Below, one piece after another: positions 27,433-36,877 of a stretch of DNA of 58,760 nt. Source of the stretch: Candidatus Brocadia carolinensis (GTDB taxonomy: Bacteria; Planctomycetota; Brocadiia; Brocadiales; Brocadiaceae); assembly GCA_002009475.1 (NCBI GenBank), contig AYTS01000008.1, positions 1 through 58,760 of the forward strand. The letters run 5' to 3'. Within the stretch, counting starts at the first letter, position 1. Each line of letters begins with the position of its first letter. A program made the position numbers and the translations under genes. Below the pieces are notes generated by a model. That model was not told the DNA's origin and did no database searches. It saw only the letters and a list, made by a program, of their open reading frames with translations.

Positions 27433-27828
27433 TTATCGTTTCGTCCACTGGAAGCTCTTTCGTGCGCCTTTCCGTCCGTATTTTTTCCTTTCCTTCATTC
27501 TGCTGTCACGTGTCAGCAAACCGCCATCACGCAGACTTTCAACATGAGTTGGATTGGATTTAAAGAGTGCTCGGGCAATACCAAGAGATATGGCGCCTGC
27601 CTGACCGGTTATACCTCCTCCTGTTACATTTGCCAGTACGTCAAATTCTCCAAAAGTCTTTGTAGTTTTTAGAGGAAGCCGTACCACGCCTCTATCCCGA
27701 TCAATGGGAAAATAGATATCCAATTCCTTATCGTTGACCATGATTTTCCCACTACCCTTTTTTATCCTCACCCGTGCTATGGATGATTTTCGTCTTCCTG
27801 TACCCCAATAATATTGTTCAGCTGTCAC
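27433..27828 (-). CDS. rpsI: 30S ribosomal protein S9
   Basis: 131 residues with the universal S9 pattern: YYWGTGRRKSSIARVRI near the N-terminus, GGGITGQAGAISLGIARAL in the middle, LLTRDSRMKERKKYGRKGAR and the basic terminal tail KSFQWTKR that reaches toward the ribosomal P site. ATG 27828 follows GAGGA. Second gene of the usual rplM-rpsI pair on the minus strand, 79 bases after rplM. Confidence 0.97.
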   Translation of the reverse strand: MTAEQYYWGTGRRKSSIARVRIKKGSGKIMVNDKELDIYFPIDRDRGVVRLPLKTTKTFGEFDVLANVTGGGITGQAGAISLGIARALFKSNPTHVESLRDGGLLTRDSRMKERKKYGRKGARKSFQWTKR

Positions 27829-27907
27829 TTTTTCCTCCTCAAAAAGGCACGGACAATGAAATTTGTCTATGCCATCCCTTTCATAGAGAACGGTAATATG
27901 TATCGAA

Positions 27908-28342
27908 TTAATTACGGATAACCAACTCTTTGGGCTGCTGCGCTTGATGTGGATGCTCAGCCCCCGCGTAAATCTTTAATTTCCTTAACATTGCCTTTCC
28001 CAGTCGTGATCTTGGCAACATCCTTCTTACGGATCGATTCAAGACTTTTTCCGGTGCTGTTTCCAGGGTTTTTCCAACCATTCGTTTCCGTAAGCCACCT
28101 TGAAAACCGGTAACATAGTAATGAACCTTCTCCTGCATCTTTTTACCGGTAAGCTTTACCTTGCTCGCATTCGTTATAATGACAAAATCTCCTACGTCAA
28201 CGTGGGGGGTATATTCAGGTTTGTGCTTTCCCTGAAGAACCCTGGAGACGGTAGTTAACATTCTTCCCAGGATTTTATCATTAGCGTCTACAATATACCA
28301 ATTCCTTGTTACCTTTTCTTTTTTTGCCATAAAAGTAGTCAT
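27908..28342 (-). CDS. rplM: 50S ribosomal protein L13
   Basis: 144 residues at most. WYIVDANDKILGRMLTTVSRVL, GKHKPEYTPHVDVGDFVIITNA, KLTGKKMQEKVHYYVTGFQG and VRRMLPRSRLGKAMLRKLKI are typical of L13, an early assembly protein. Two in-frame ATGs are near the start (residues 1 and 5); MAKKEKVTRNWYIVDA is the family-like start. It is the promoter-proximal gene of the rplM-rpsI operon. The hairpin at 28372-28402 separates it from the Cys-rich peptide gene upstream. Confidence 0.97.
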   Translation of the reverse strand: MTTFMAKKEKVTRNWYIVDANDKILGRMLTTVSRVLQGKHKPEYTPHVDVGDFVIITNASKVKLTGKKMQEKVHYYVTGFQGGLRKRMVGKTLETAPEKVLNRSVRRMLPRSRLGKAMLRKLKIYAGAEHPHQAQQPKELVIRN

Positions 28343-28371
28343 TGTGCATATATCCTTAAACTGTGAAAATT

Positions 28372-28402
28372 AAAAGCGCCTTATGGATTATAAGGCGCTT
28401 TT
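28372..28402. terminator. Intrinsic terminator, possibly bidirectional
   Basis: Perfect 13-bp stem AAAAGCGCCTTAT / ATAAGGCGCTTTT with loop GGATT. The A and T ends make it work on either strand. It would end the minus-strand transcript of the Cys-rich peptide gene before rplM. Confidence 0.75.
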
Positions 28403-28433
28403 GCGTTTACAAACACAAAAATATTTTTAATTC

Positions 28434-28595
28434 CTAGTGTTTACATTTACAGGGGTCTGACTTTCCCGGTTCGCATCCCTGGACGCATTTTCCTTCTTTT
28501 GGACAACCGCAAGCCCCGGCAAAGATATTAACGACACCTACGCTCAACATAATAACGCCAACAAAAGCCAATGCTATGGAAAATCTCTTAAACAT
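28434..28595 (-). CDS. Small Cys-rich exported peptide 1
   Basis: A 53-residue ORF: MFKRFSIALAFVGVIMLSVG gives a signal-peptide or membrane helix, and after NIFAGA comes a mature part with six Cys (CGCPKEGKCVQGCEPGK, then DPCKCKH). GAAAGGAG lies before the ATG. Spacing and content resemble a secreted metal-binding or disulfide-rich peptide; no family is recognised. The paralogue-like gene at 28648-28821 has the same organisation. A terminator hairpin follows 32 bases after the stop. Confidence 0.65.
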   Translation of the reverse strand: MFKRFSIALAFVGVIMLSVGVVNIFAGACGCPKEGKCVQGCEPGKSDPCKCKH

Positions 28596-28647
28596 GTTAC
28601 GCTCCTTTCAGTACGTTTATGATAAAAAATTGTGTGCGGTACAATCT

Positions 28648-28821
28648 TTATTTTTTACAATTGCACTCACGCGCTTTTCCGGAACAATGGCTGCAAGGGC
28701 AGCCTTCTGGGCATTGACAATAACCTGCAAATGCTGTCTTAACAAGCGCTGATATATTTGCTGCACCGACTCCAAACATAAGCACACCAAATATCATTAT
28801 GATAATATTAAATTTTCTCAT
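28648..28821 (-). CDS. Small Cys-rich exported peptide 2
   Basis: 57 residues from ATG 28821, preceded by GGGGGATATTTA (a frame extension to 28836 ignores that signal). N-terminal hydrophobic helix FNIIIMIFGVLMFGVGAANI, then a short mature segment YCQCPEGCPCSHCSGKARE ending CNCKK, with seven Cys. It is likely exported to the periplasm or anammoxosome side and to bind metal. It shares architecture, not clear sequence identity, with peptide 1; both begin MxxKF/MFKRF-like and keep a CxCPxxGxC pattern. Confidence 0.65.
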   Translation of the reverse strand: MRKFNIIIMIFGVLMFGVGAANISALVKTAFAGYCQCPEGCPCSHCSGKARECNCKK

Positions 28822-29114
28822 TAAATATCCCCCCATTCTTATGAAGCAATACTCATAGATATTGCCTTAGTTAATCGGCACCGGTGAGTTTACTTCAGTC
28901 TGAGTAATATGCTAAACAACATAGTCCCAAATATCAGAATAGAAAAACGATTAATCTTTATATCAAAAGATGTTATATTTGTCAATGATATTTTCCAAAG
29001 ATGAAAATTTTATTGACAGAGTAGCTCATGAGTAATTAATATACCACGAAATCGTTTTGTTGGAAATTTGAAACCATTTTATTCAGATACTTCTAAGGCT
29101 AAGGATGAGCTATT
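28822..29114. other. Divergent intergenic region
   Basis: AT-rich promoter region between the minus-strand Cys-rich peptide genes and the plus-strand dehydratase. I see no ORF, RNA or strong repeat. Confidence 0.4.
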
Positions 29115-29588
29115 ATGTCACAAGATATTTTAATTGATTTAAGTACTTTAGATTTAAACAAGAGCGCAATTGATATTGAAACTATACGCGGTGTGATACC
29201 CCACAGATATGAGATGGAACAGTTGAGCGGTATTATAAATTTTGATCCCGATCAAAAAATTATCGTAGGTTATAAAGATGTATCAGATAAAGAATTTTGG
29301 ATTCGGGGGCATATTCCAGGACGCCCCTTAATGCCAGGAGTATTGATGCTTGAAGCAGCTGCGCAGTTGTGCACTTATTATTACAAAAAGACCACGCAAG
29401 ATGACCGGTTCCTTGGTTTTGGTGGTATCGATAGGGTTAAATTCCGAGGCAAAGTTGTGCCAGGCGACAAACTCATTTTAATTGCAAAAAACAAGGAATT
29501 GCGTTCACGCAGAGCTATCTTTGATACCCAGGGAGTTGTGGATGGAAAGCTCGTATTTGAAGCTGTTATTATCGGAATGGTGGTGTAA
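29115..29588 (+). CDS. FabZ-like hotdog-fold acyl-ACP dehydratase
   Basis: 157 residues, one hotdog domain after a 25-residue N-terminal extension. IPHRYEMEQLSGI corresponds to the FabZ PHRxPxL start. The active-site stretch GHIPGRPLMPGVLMLEAAAQ has the catalytic His (about 73) and Glu (about 88). VKFRGKVVPGDKLIL is the conserved strand. It dehydrates or binds 3-hydroxyacyl chains. It stands alone on the plus strand, 10 kb from the second fabZ-type gene in the ladderane-candidate operon; sequence differs enough (IPG for FPG) to suggest a specialised substrate. A weak AAGGATGAG precedes the ATG. Confidence 0.85.
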   Translation: MSQDILIDLSTLDLNKSAIDIETIRGVIPHRYEMEQLSGIINFDPDQKIIVGYKDVSDKEFWIRGHIPGRPLMPGVLMLEAAAQLCTYYYKKTTQDDRFLGFGGIDRVKFRGKVVPGDKLILIAKNKELRSRRAIFDTQGVVDGKLVFEAVIIGMVV

Positions 29589-29604
29589 AGTCAAAGGTAT
29601 AATG

Positions 29605-30318
29605 CTAGCTCGCCACGAGTGAGCCCACATTTGTAATTCCAAGAATATCTTTAATTTGTTTAATAGAAAAGTCAGGCTTGATGTATTTGTCGCGCTCTTT
29701 CAGATATGCCCGATAATGTCTTCCTTGTTCAACCATTACCGTAATCATCCCTAATGACTTGCTTGCAATTAATTCATCATCTATCTTATCCCCAACACAA
29801 AGGATTTCTTCTGGTTTCATATTATATCGTTGTATAATTTCTTTAAAATAGTTATTCTTCGTTTGGCCATTAATTCTATCTGCAATAAAAATATCATCAA
29901 AATAACCATTTCTTAAACCGAGGACATGAATCTTCCGGTTTTGAATTTCTTTTTCCCCTGAGGTAACAAGAATTAGTTTATACCCTTGCACCTTGAGCTG
30001 CTTCAGAGTTTTGATTACATCAGGGAAGAGCGTGATACCGGTGATATCAATATGAATAAATGTTTTCCATAATTCCTTGATACAGGTGCTGGGAAGATGA
30101 TGCGCTGTCACAATTTTTTCATAGATATCTGCTGTTGTTCCATACTTTTCTTCCATATCAAATTGCAGACGACACGCTACCTCTTCAGAACAATGAATTA
30201 ATCCGGCGATCATTTTTGCTGCTTGTTTCCGTCCCTGCAATATAAGGGTGCCGCTGCAATCATACAGCGTATCATCTAAATCAAGAATAACCGCTTTAAT
30301 ATTTTGAGGATTTTGCAT
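29605..30318 (-). CDS. HAD-superfamily hydrolase
   Basis: Phosphatase-type HAD protein of about 237 residues. Motif I is AVILDLDDTLYDC (nucleophile and acid Asp), motif II KLILVTSGEKE, motif III/IV ILCVGDKIDDELIASKSLG. The cap lies between motif I and II, so subfamily I. Substrate unknown. I choose ATG 30318 because it is close to motif I; the frame is open to 30369. Same strand as and 97 bases beyond the end of the glucan phosphorylase gene, so co-transcription is possible and the substrate may be a sugar phosphate. Confidence 0.85.
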   Translation of the reverse strand: MQNPQNIKAVILDLDDTLYDCSGTLILQGRKQAAKMIAGLIHCSEEVACRLQFDMEEKYGTTADIYEKIVTAHHLPSTCIKELWKTFIHIDITGITLFPDVIKTLKQLKVQGYKLILVTSGEKEIQNRKIHVLGLRNGYFDDIFIADRINGQTKNNYFKEIIQRYNMKPEEILCVGDKIDDELIASKSLGMITVMVEQGRHYRAYLKERDKYIKPDFSIKQIKDILGITNVGSLVAS

Positions 30319-30414
30319 TGTACTTACCTGCATTACAGGCATGGGGAAATAAATTCTGCAGCAATACAAGCGGGAAACCGGGCAATAGGCACACGATTGG
30401 GTCGATGCATTTTC

Positions 30415-32143
30415 CTATCGTAAATATGCCTCTGTTACATATCGTCGCATCATGTGGTTCGTATTGAAGTAATACGCGATTTTGCTAATCGAATTTTTCA
30501 TAACCTTAATCCATTGGCTTCTGTCATGATAATACATGGGAAGAATGAGGTTTTCCAGCTTGTAGTATAAATCCTCAGCATCCGTTGCATCATTAATGGG
30601 TATCAGCGATGACTCTACCGGCTTTGGCCCGATAGACCAACCAGTTACTCCCTCGATGTGTCCCTCGATCCACCACCCATCCAGGATACTAAAATTAATT
30701 ACCCCATTGTGCGCTGCTTTCATACCGCTCGTACCCGATGCCTCCCGCGGACGTAAAGGTGTATTAAGCCATATATCAACTCCGGAAACGAGCTTTAAGG
30801 CTAGTTCAATACAATAATTTTTCAAAAATATGACTTTAATATTGTCATTAACGGTTTTTGTCATTTCAACAATCTTCTTGATAATATCTTTTCCAGGGGT
30901 GTCTTTTGGATGTGCCTTCCCTGAATAAATAATCTGAATCTTTCCTTTTTCACTAATCTTCAGAAGTCGTTCAAGATTCAAAAATATTAAGTCTGCTCGT
31001 TTATACGAAGTAAATCTCCTTGCAAATCCAATAGTCAACACATCCGGACGCAACTCTATCGCAGTAGTTTTTTTTTATGTAATCGACCAAACAGCTTTTT
31101 GCCTGGAGATGGGCATCCCATATCTCTTCTTCGGGAACAATTTCTGATCGGACAAGCAGCTCCGGTTCATTAGCCCAACCGGGGATATGTTTGTCGTACA
31201 CGCGCTTAAAACTCTCACACGTCCAGGTAAATGAGTGCACTCCGTTGGTAATGGCATTAATTTCATAGCCAGGGAATAGATTTTTTGACACCTCACCGTG
31301 CTTTTTGGCTACACCATTCACGTAGTTGCTCAGATTGAGTGCAAGAAATGTCATGTTCAAGTACTGTTCGCCCCCGAGTTTTTTCAGTACTGCAAAAGGG
31401 ATTACTTCACCAAGCACTTTTTTTACCAGGTCATAGGAAAACCGATCGTGGCCTGCTTCAATGGGGGTGTGGGTTGTGAATACACACAAGTCTTTTACCT
31501 TGTTCGTATCCCAAACCCAATTTTCGTCCCAGACACTTTCAACATCCCGCTTGTTTAGCGCAAGCAATTCCAGAGTCAAAAAACTGGCGTGTCCTTCGTT
31601 CATATGGTACTTTTTGATGTGAAACCCGAGGGCGTGAAGCATGCGCACGCCGCCAATGCCAAGGACGATCTCTTGTTTCAGCCGGTAATGCAAGTCGCCA
31701 CCATACAAAACAGCGGTAATTTCCCTGTCTTCTTTTGTATTCTCTTCGACATCGGTATCGAGGTACAATACGTCTACCTCTCCACCAGTAACACTTCGCA
31801 CTTTATAGCACCAGGCCTGGATGTAAACATTGCGCCCTTCGATTTGAACTTTAACCTTTTTTGGCAGACGAATCATAAACCTGGATGGGTCCCAGTCTAC
31901 CGGATATTCAACTTGTCCTCCTTTGTCGTCAATATCTTGAGAAAAAAACCCCTTCTTTGAGATTAGGGTAATGGCAACAATCGGAATCTCTAAGTCAGCA
32001 CTTGATTTTATGGTGTCTCCCGCCAGGACGCCGAGACCTCCGCTATACGTAGGAATATCATTGGACAGACCGATTTCCATAGAAAAGTAGGCAATCGTTG
32101 CATTGTTGTTATTCATGGATATTTGGACAGGTGTGCTGCCCAT
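30415..32143 (-). CDS. glgP: Alpha-glucan (glycogen) phosphorylase (frameshifted)
   Basis: Releases glucose-1-phosphate from alpha-1,4 glucans. The joined protein of about 575 residues fits the short bacterial/archaeal GT35 form. N-terminal part: AYFSMEIGLSNDIPTYSGGLG; middle: YHMNEGHASFL and FTTHTPIEAGHDRF; C-terminal part: IGFARRFTSYKRADL and the pyridoxal-phosphate lysine in SGTSGMKAAHNGVINFS. The frame changes at the plus-strand T9 run 31068-31076; removing one base joins VDYIKKTTAIEL to RPDVLTIGF. Start at 32143 is uncertain (ATG 32116 is also possible). Indicates glycogen storage, common in anammox bacteria. Confidence 0.9.
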
Positions 32144-32182
32144 CCTTTCACTGAACAGAAGGGTTTTAGAATGATCGAGTAA

Positions 32183-33619
32183 TTACATATGTATGGGTTT
32201 ATCAACAACTGCCTGAGCCGCTTCTCGTATAGACTCAGACAGGGTGGGGTGAGGGAATATCGTATTTAACAATTCGTGAGTTGTTCCTTCGAGAATAGTA
32301 GCAAGCGACATGCCCCACATCAATTCGCCTACATTCGGGCCTATAGCATGCACCCCTAATATCTCACCGTATTTATCATCTGAAATAATTTTTAAAAATC
32401 CCTCTTCATAATCGCCGTCGATAATTGCCTTGCTGTTGGCAATAAGAGGAAATTTACCTACTTTTGTTTTATGTCCTCTTTTCTCCGCCTCCTCCTGGGT
32501 AAGCCCTATGCTCGCCACCTGTGGAAAGCAATATGTTACCGCTGGTATCCTTTGGTAATTAATCGGCGTAGTCTCTTTTCCGGCAATACGAGAAACAGCA
32601 AGTAATCCTTGATTTAATGCCTTATGAGCAAGAAGAGGGGGGGTGGTAATATCTCCCACAGCAAAGAGATTCCTTTGGCTTGTTTCCATAACCTCATTTG
32701 TTTGCAGATATTTTCCCTGGTAATTCACGGATAATTTTTCTATTCCGGTATTCGACAATGCCGGTGTTCTACCTAAAGCAAGGAGGAGAAGATCGGCTTT
32801 TAGAAATTCTTCATTTTCACCTGTAGTGGCAGGGGGGTTGAGGATTTTTTCTTTTTTCCGTATTCCCACCTTTACGCCGTTATCGATGATGACCTTTTCT
32901 AAGGTGGTATTTGTTAAAACGTTTATACCTCTCTTTTTGAAGATTTTTTGTAACGTTGAACTAACATCTTTGTCCTCTGCCGGAAGTATGTCATCAAAAA
33001 ATTCAAGGATCGTTACCTTCGTTCCCAGGATATTAAAGAGATGCGCAAATTCAGTTCCAATGGCACCGCCACCTGCTATAATGATGGATTCAGGGAGTTC
33101 TTCCCTTAATAAGATATCATTACTGGTAAGAACGTATTTACTGTCGTGCGGGATATTCTTGGGAATGGAAGGAACGGATCCGGTCGCAAGGATAACGTTT
33201 TTAGCTGTGACTTTACGAGCGTCTGTACCGTTTTTTTTGATTAAAACAGTATTTGATGATATGAGTTGTCCTTCGCCCTGAAAAACCTCAACTCGGTTTT
33301 TTTTGAGGAGAAATTGAACACCCTGAAACAATCTTGCAACAACAGCCTCTTTTCGACGATGCAACTCCGTATAATTAATTTCTACTTGACCGGTCGTAAT
33401 TCCAAATTCTTTTGCCCTAAGAAAATGCGTATAAAGGTCAACTGAATGGAGAAGCACCTTTGTTGGAATACAGCCCCAATGCAAACAGGTGCCGCCAACC
33501 TTATCTCGTTCGACAAGAGCTGTTTTTAGTCCAAGTTGAGCGGCTCTTATCGCTGCTGTATAACCGCCTGGCCCACCACCAATGACTACAAGATCAAAGG
33601 CAGAGTTTCCCTCAGGCAA
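32183..33619 (-). CDS. lpdA: Dihydrolipoyl dehydrogenase
   Basis: E3 flavoenzyme that reoxidises dihydrolipoyl groups of 2-oxoacid dehydrogenase or glycine-cleavage complexes. 478 residues. FAD motif VVIGGGPGGYTAAIRAAQLG (11-30), redox disulfide GGTCLHWGCIPTK, NAD motif IIIAGGGAIGTEFAHLF, and the C-terminal His-Glu dyad in HPHPTLSESIREA. Start is TTG 33619, with AAGGAGGG 8 bases upstream. That signal is inside the end of a 42-codon membrane peptide gene whose TAA directly abuts it, so the two are translationally coupled. Two A8 tracts in this gene keep the frame, which matters for interpreting breaks elsewhere. Confidence 0.95.
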   Translation of the reverse strand: MPEGNSAFDLVVIGGGPGGYTAAIRAAQLGLKTALVERDKVGGTCLHWGCIPTKVLLHSVDLYTHFLRAKEFGITTGQVEINYTELHRRKEAVVARLFQGVQFLLKKNRVEVFQGEGQLISSNTVLIKKNGTDARKVTAKNVILATGSVPSIPKNIPHDSKYVLTSNDILLREELPESIIIAGGGAIGTEFAHLFNILGTKVTILEFFDDILPAEDKDVSSTLQKIFKKRGINVLTNTTLEKVIIDNGVKVGIRKKEKILNPPATTGENEEFLKADLLLLALGRTPALSNTGIEKLSVNYQGKYLQTNEVMETSQRNLFAVGDITTPPLLAHKALNQGLLAVSRIAGKETTPINYQRIPAVTYCFPQVASIGLTQEEAEKRGHKTKVGKFPLIANSKAIIDGDYEEGFLKIISDDKYGEILGVHAIGPNVGELMWGMSLATILEGTTHELLNTIFPHPTLSESIREAAQAVVDKPIHM

Positions 33620-33748
33620 TTATCCCTCCTTTTTCCAGGTGAATAGAATAACAAATATCAGTGCAATGGCGATGATCATAATTGCCTTTGGACTAATATC
33701 AGGAATGATTGATTTTTCCATAGACAAGGATAATAATTTACCTATCAT
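33620..33748 (-). CDS. 42-residue single-pass membrane microprotein
   Basis: A short ORF with a strong ribosome-binding site (GGAGGTG, 7 bases before ATG 33748). MIGKLLSLSMEKSIIPDIS is followed by a hydrophobic helix AIMIIAIALIFVILFTW and a basic end KKEG. Its stop TAA is immediately followed by the TTG start of lpdA, and the lpdA ribosome-binding site lies within its last codons. I recognise no family; it may anchor or only serve translational coupling. Confidence 0.65.
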   Translation of the reverse strand: MIGKLLSLSMEKSIIPDISPKAIMIIAIALIFVILFTWKKEG

Positions 33749-33876
33749 AACGATTTCACCTCCTCTTAAAACTGAAAATTTACCACATAAATGAATTCGA
33801 TTTTTCTTGCAAACTCTTTTATTCGGTAAAGAGTGTTGTTCTTGAGATTTCTACCGAACAAAAAAAACCATACGAT

Positions 33877-33913
33877 AAAGGCACATCAACCATTACCTAT
33901 TTGATGTGCCTTT
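33877..33913. terminator. Intrinsic terminator between the ladderane-candidate operon and the lpdA unit
   Basis: Perfect 13-bp stem AAAGGCACATCAA / TTGATGTGCCTTT with an 11-base loop. Read on the minus strand, it lies 35 bases past the radical SAM stop and would end that operon. Confidence 0.7.
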
Positions 33914-33947
33914 ATAAACTTTTCAGTACAAAGACTATTGAACTGAA

Positions 33948-35408
33948 TTATGTCGCTACAGCCTCCATGACGGGTTTTGAAACAGTTATCGTGTTCGATT
34001 TGTAAGAATCTTTATAATAATCACCGGAATCGTATAATTCCTTTAAATTCTGTAAGACCTGCTCAAATACTTGTTTCCAGTCGGAACCCACCCTGAACGC
34101 GAACATAGAGTTTCGTGGATTTTTCGTCGTCTTAATTGAATTCCGGAAACGCATTCTCAGATTATCTCCTGCGTAAACATGATCGTAGACGTATTGCATA
34201 CCTTCGATAAAATCTTCCAGAGTCATGTCTACCAGGCGATGAACCACATGGGCAGTGTCATAGTATTGCCAATCTTCCGGATAATTTTTCCTGAAAATCC
34301 TCTTTTCCGAATCTAGTCTTGCATAGAGTTGTGTCTTAGGGAAGGGGCAGTTGATGCCAAAGGTAAGAATGTCAATATTATTCTCCAATATGAACTCCGT
34401 CATTCTCTTAAAGGAATCTTTATTATCTCCATCTGCTCCAAACACCACTGAACCCCAAACGACCAGGCCGGCATTGTGTATTTTCTGAATACAATCAAAA
34501 TAACTGTCCGTACCCAACTTAAGGTTTACCCGCTTATTCATCTTCTCCAAAACGGCCTCATTGGTGGACTCAATACCGATGAGCATACCAAAATTGCCGC
34601 TTTTTGCCATATAGTCTAACGTCTCAGCGTCTTGAGAGATATTTAAGGCAGTGAATCCTAACCAGTCTTTGTGTATGCCACGATCTACCATTCCTTTAAA
34701 AAGATCTCGTGCCCTCTCGTTTGATTTTTTTCCATGTCCATAGAAGTTATCCTCAGCAAGCATTAAACCCTTATAATCTGTTGCCTCCATTTCTGCAAGC
34801 ACGTCCTCATAGGGTCTCTCTCTGAATTTTCTGCCCTGAAAAGTAGGAACACTGCAGAAATCACAGTAGTTCGGGCATCCTTTTGTTGTGACAATAGAAG
34901 AGAACTTATAGTTATATTTTTTCTTCATGAGTTCCCGATTTGGATATACCTTTTTCATCAAACTGAGGGGGGGTAATCCTCCCTGATAAATCTTCTTCAG
35001 TTTTCCTGCTTCAAAATCCTTTATGACCTGTGGCCACACTTCCTCTGCTTCACCGACAAAGACGGAGTCAACATAATTCGCGGCTTCCTCTGGCACCACA
35101 GATGCGTGTATCCCGCCCATGATTACCGTCATGCCTCTCTTCCTGCAAGCCTCGGCAATTTTATAAGCTCGTGGAGATTGATAGGTAACTGCGGTAATAC
35201 ATACCAGATCAACAGGCTTAAAGGTAAGTTCGCCGTTATCATCAATTGCCAATTCAAGATTCTCGTCAATAACATCGAAATCCCAATCGCCTGGCGTAAG
35301 CGCAGAAACATAAGCAAGATTCAGCGGCATCTGAACTATTACAGTAATACTCTCTTCACCATGTCTACCCGGTTTGTGTGGGTTAATCAACATCATTTTC
35401 CTTTTCAT
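33948..35408 (-). CDS. B12-binding-domain radical SAM enzyme (ladderane-candidate operon)
   Basis: 486 residues. Residues 1-135 form a cobalamin-binding-type domain (MGGIHASVVPEEAANYVD) without the DxHxxG base-off motif. The radical SAM barrel follows, with the [4Fe-4S] cysteines C178, C182 and C185 in GCPNYCDFC. Typical barrel features include LAEDNFYGHG and IGIESTNEAVLEKM. Such enzymes do radical chemistry on lipids, including cyclisation and methylation. Last gene of the operon, 4 bases after the CrtI-type gene with GGAGGTAAATTT before its ATG, so coupled. Ladderane models propose radical SAM enzymes for ring formation; this gene's role is inferred from context. Confidence 0.9.
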   Translation of the reverse strand: MKRKMMLINPHKPGRHGEESITVIVQMPLNLAYVSALTPGDWDFDVIDENLELAIDDNGELTFKPVDLVCITAVTYQSPRAYKIAEACRKRGMTVIMGGIHASVVPEEAANYVDSVFVGEAEEVWPQVIKDFEAGKLKKIYQGGLPPLSLMKKVYPNRELMKKKYNYKFSSIVTTKGCPNYCDFCSVPTFQGRKFRERPYEDVLAEMEATDYKGLMLAEDNFYGHGKKSNERARDLFKGMVDRGIHKDWLGFTALNISQDAETLDYMAKSGNFGMLIGIESTNEAVLEKMNKRVNLKLGTDSYFDCIQKIHNAGLVVWGSVVFGADGDNKDSFKRMTEFILENNIDILTFGINCPFPKTQLYARLDSEKRIFRKNYPEDWQYYDTAHVVHRLVDMTLEDFIEGMQYVYDHVYAGDNLRMRFRNSIKTTKNPRNSMFAFRVGSDWKQVFEQVLQNLKELYDSGDYYKDSYKSNTITVSKPVMEAVAT

Positions 35409-35412
35409 AAAT

Positions 35413-36874
35413 TTACCTCCACTTCTCCTTCTCCATGATTAAATTAGCTACACCCCATCCAGAAGATACAACGGCACAAATTCCAGGGCCAGGTCTCGTC
35501 CAATGACCAGTTAAATACAGATTTCCAATTGGTGTCTGCTGAGGAAGCCTATTATCTCCTATTTGATCCACACTAACCTCCCAACCGTAAGCGGCCCCAT
35601 CGGTATTTAACGTGTATCGCTCCAAAGTTTTTGGAGTAGCCGCTTCAATCACTTCAATATGTTTTTTTATATCAGGAAGGTATTTTTCTATCCGGTTTAT
35701 CGTGTCTGCAATTAAATTTTCTTTAAAAATTTTCCAATTCGTAATATCTTTATATTTCCCTTTCGCAAGGTAAACCACCACAGAGATTATCTGTTTATTC
35801 TGCGGGGCAAGTGATGGACATAGTAACGTTGGAATTGAAATATATAACCATTCAGCATCTCGGTAACTGGAATCCGTGGCGGTATGATAAAATCCTCTTT
35901 TTAATTTGTTTAAATCTGCGTCTTTGCTGATGCCTAAATACAAAAGGGAAAAGGAGCAACTTTCCCTCATTTTTTCAATCTCTCCAAGAAATGTGGTCTC
36001 TAATTTACCGTCTAATAATTCAAAAAAAAGTCTGCTTAGCATCAATATTCGAAACAACCAATTTTGCTGATATCTCTCTTCCATCTTGTAATGCGACGCC
36101 ATGTGCGCTTTTTTCGTTACAAAGGATTTTCTCGGCTTTGCATGATAGCATACTGTGGCCGCCCAAATCAATAAATTTCTTAAAAATTGCATTTGCAAAC
36201 TCTTGCGTACCACCAACCGGGAAAAAGGCGCCATCTTTGAGATAGTTGATCATCATTTGACACATACCAATGGCAGAAGCTTGGGCAGGGGGGAGTCCTA
36301 TATAACCCCATTGACCAGAAAGTACCATCTTGATCTCGTCATTTAAGAAAAAATTATCCAACATATCGAGATAAGTCATATTTTTGTATTTATCGATAAT
36401 CTGGCTTTTCTCATTGTTGAAGGTAGCGCGATAAAGTTTTATAAATTCCTGGAAAAAATTTTTTATATTGCTTTTCTCCAAGGGGAATTGGTCCTGCAAC
36501 CGTAAGATATATTCATCCAGATCGGCTGGAATCTCAATGCTCACATCGGGGAAAATTAGATGATCCATCGGATCGAGGGGATAAAACGCCATCTCTATTC
36601 CCAGCGTTTTAAAGCATCGGCCAACAATACCCCATTTTCCACATCCTCCAATATGATGAACTGCCGCATCAAAAACAAAACCTTTTCTCTTAAAGGACGT
36701 ACAATAACCACCAGGGATAGAATGTTGTTCTATGATGAGGACCTTTTTGCCGGCCTTGGCAAGAAATGAGCCACAAACCAAACCAGCTATGCCGGCACCA
36801 ATTACAATTGCGTCATAAGAAGGATACAATGCATCCTTCTTTGTGGATTGAATGCATCGGCTGGGAAGTATCAT
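35413..36874 (-). CDS. CrtI/phytoene-desaturase-family FAD oxidoreductase (frameshifted)
   Basis: A FAD-dependent desaturase or isomerase of about 486 residues when joined. N-terminal dinucleotide motif IVIGAGIAGLVCGSFLAKAG at about 25-44, then IIEQHSIPGGYCTSFKRKGF as in CrtI/CrtISO. C-terminal signature YLTGHWTRPGPGICAVVSSG. The frame breaks at the plus-strand A8 run 36022-36029; removing one base joins VSNIDAKQTFF to ELLDGKLETTF. Starts 3 bases after the upstream ketosynthase stop. No carotenoid genes are nearby, so an acyl-chain (lipid) substrate is more likely; CrtI-type enzymes are part of proposed ladderane gene sets. Confidence 0.88.
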
Positions 36875-36877
36875 GAA

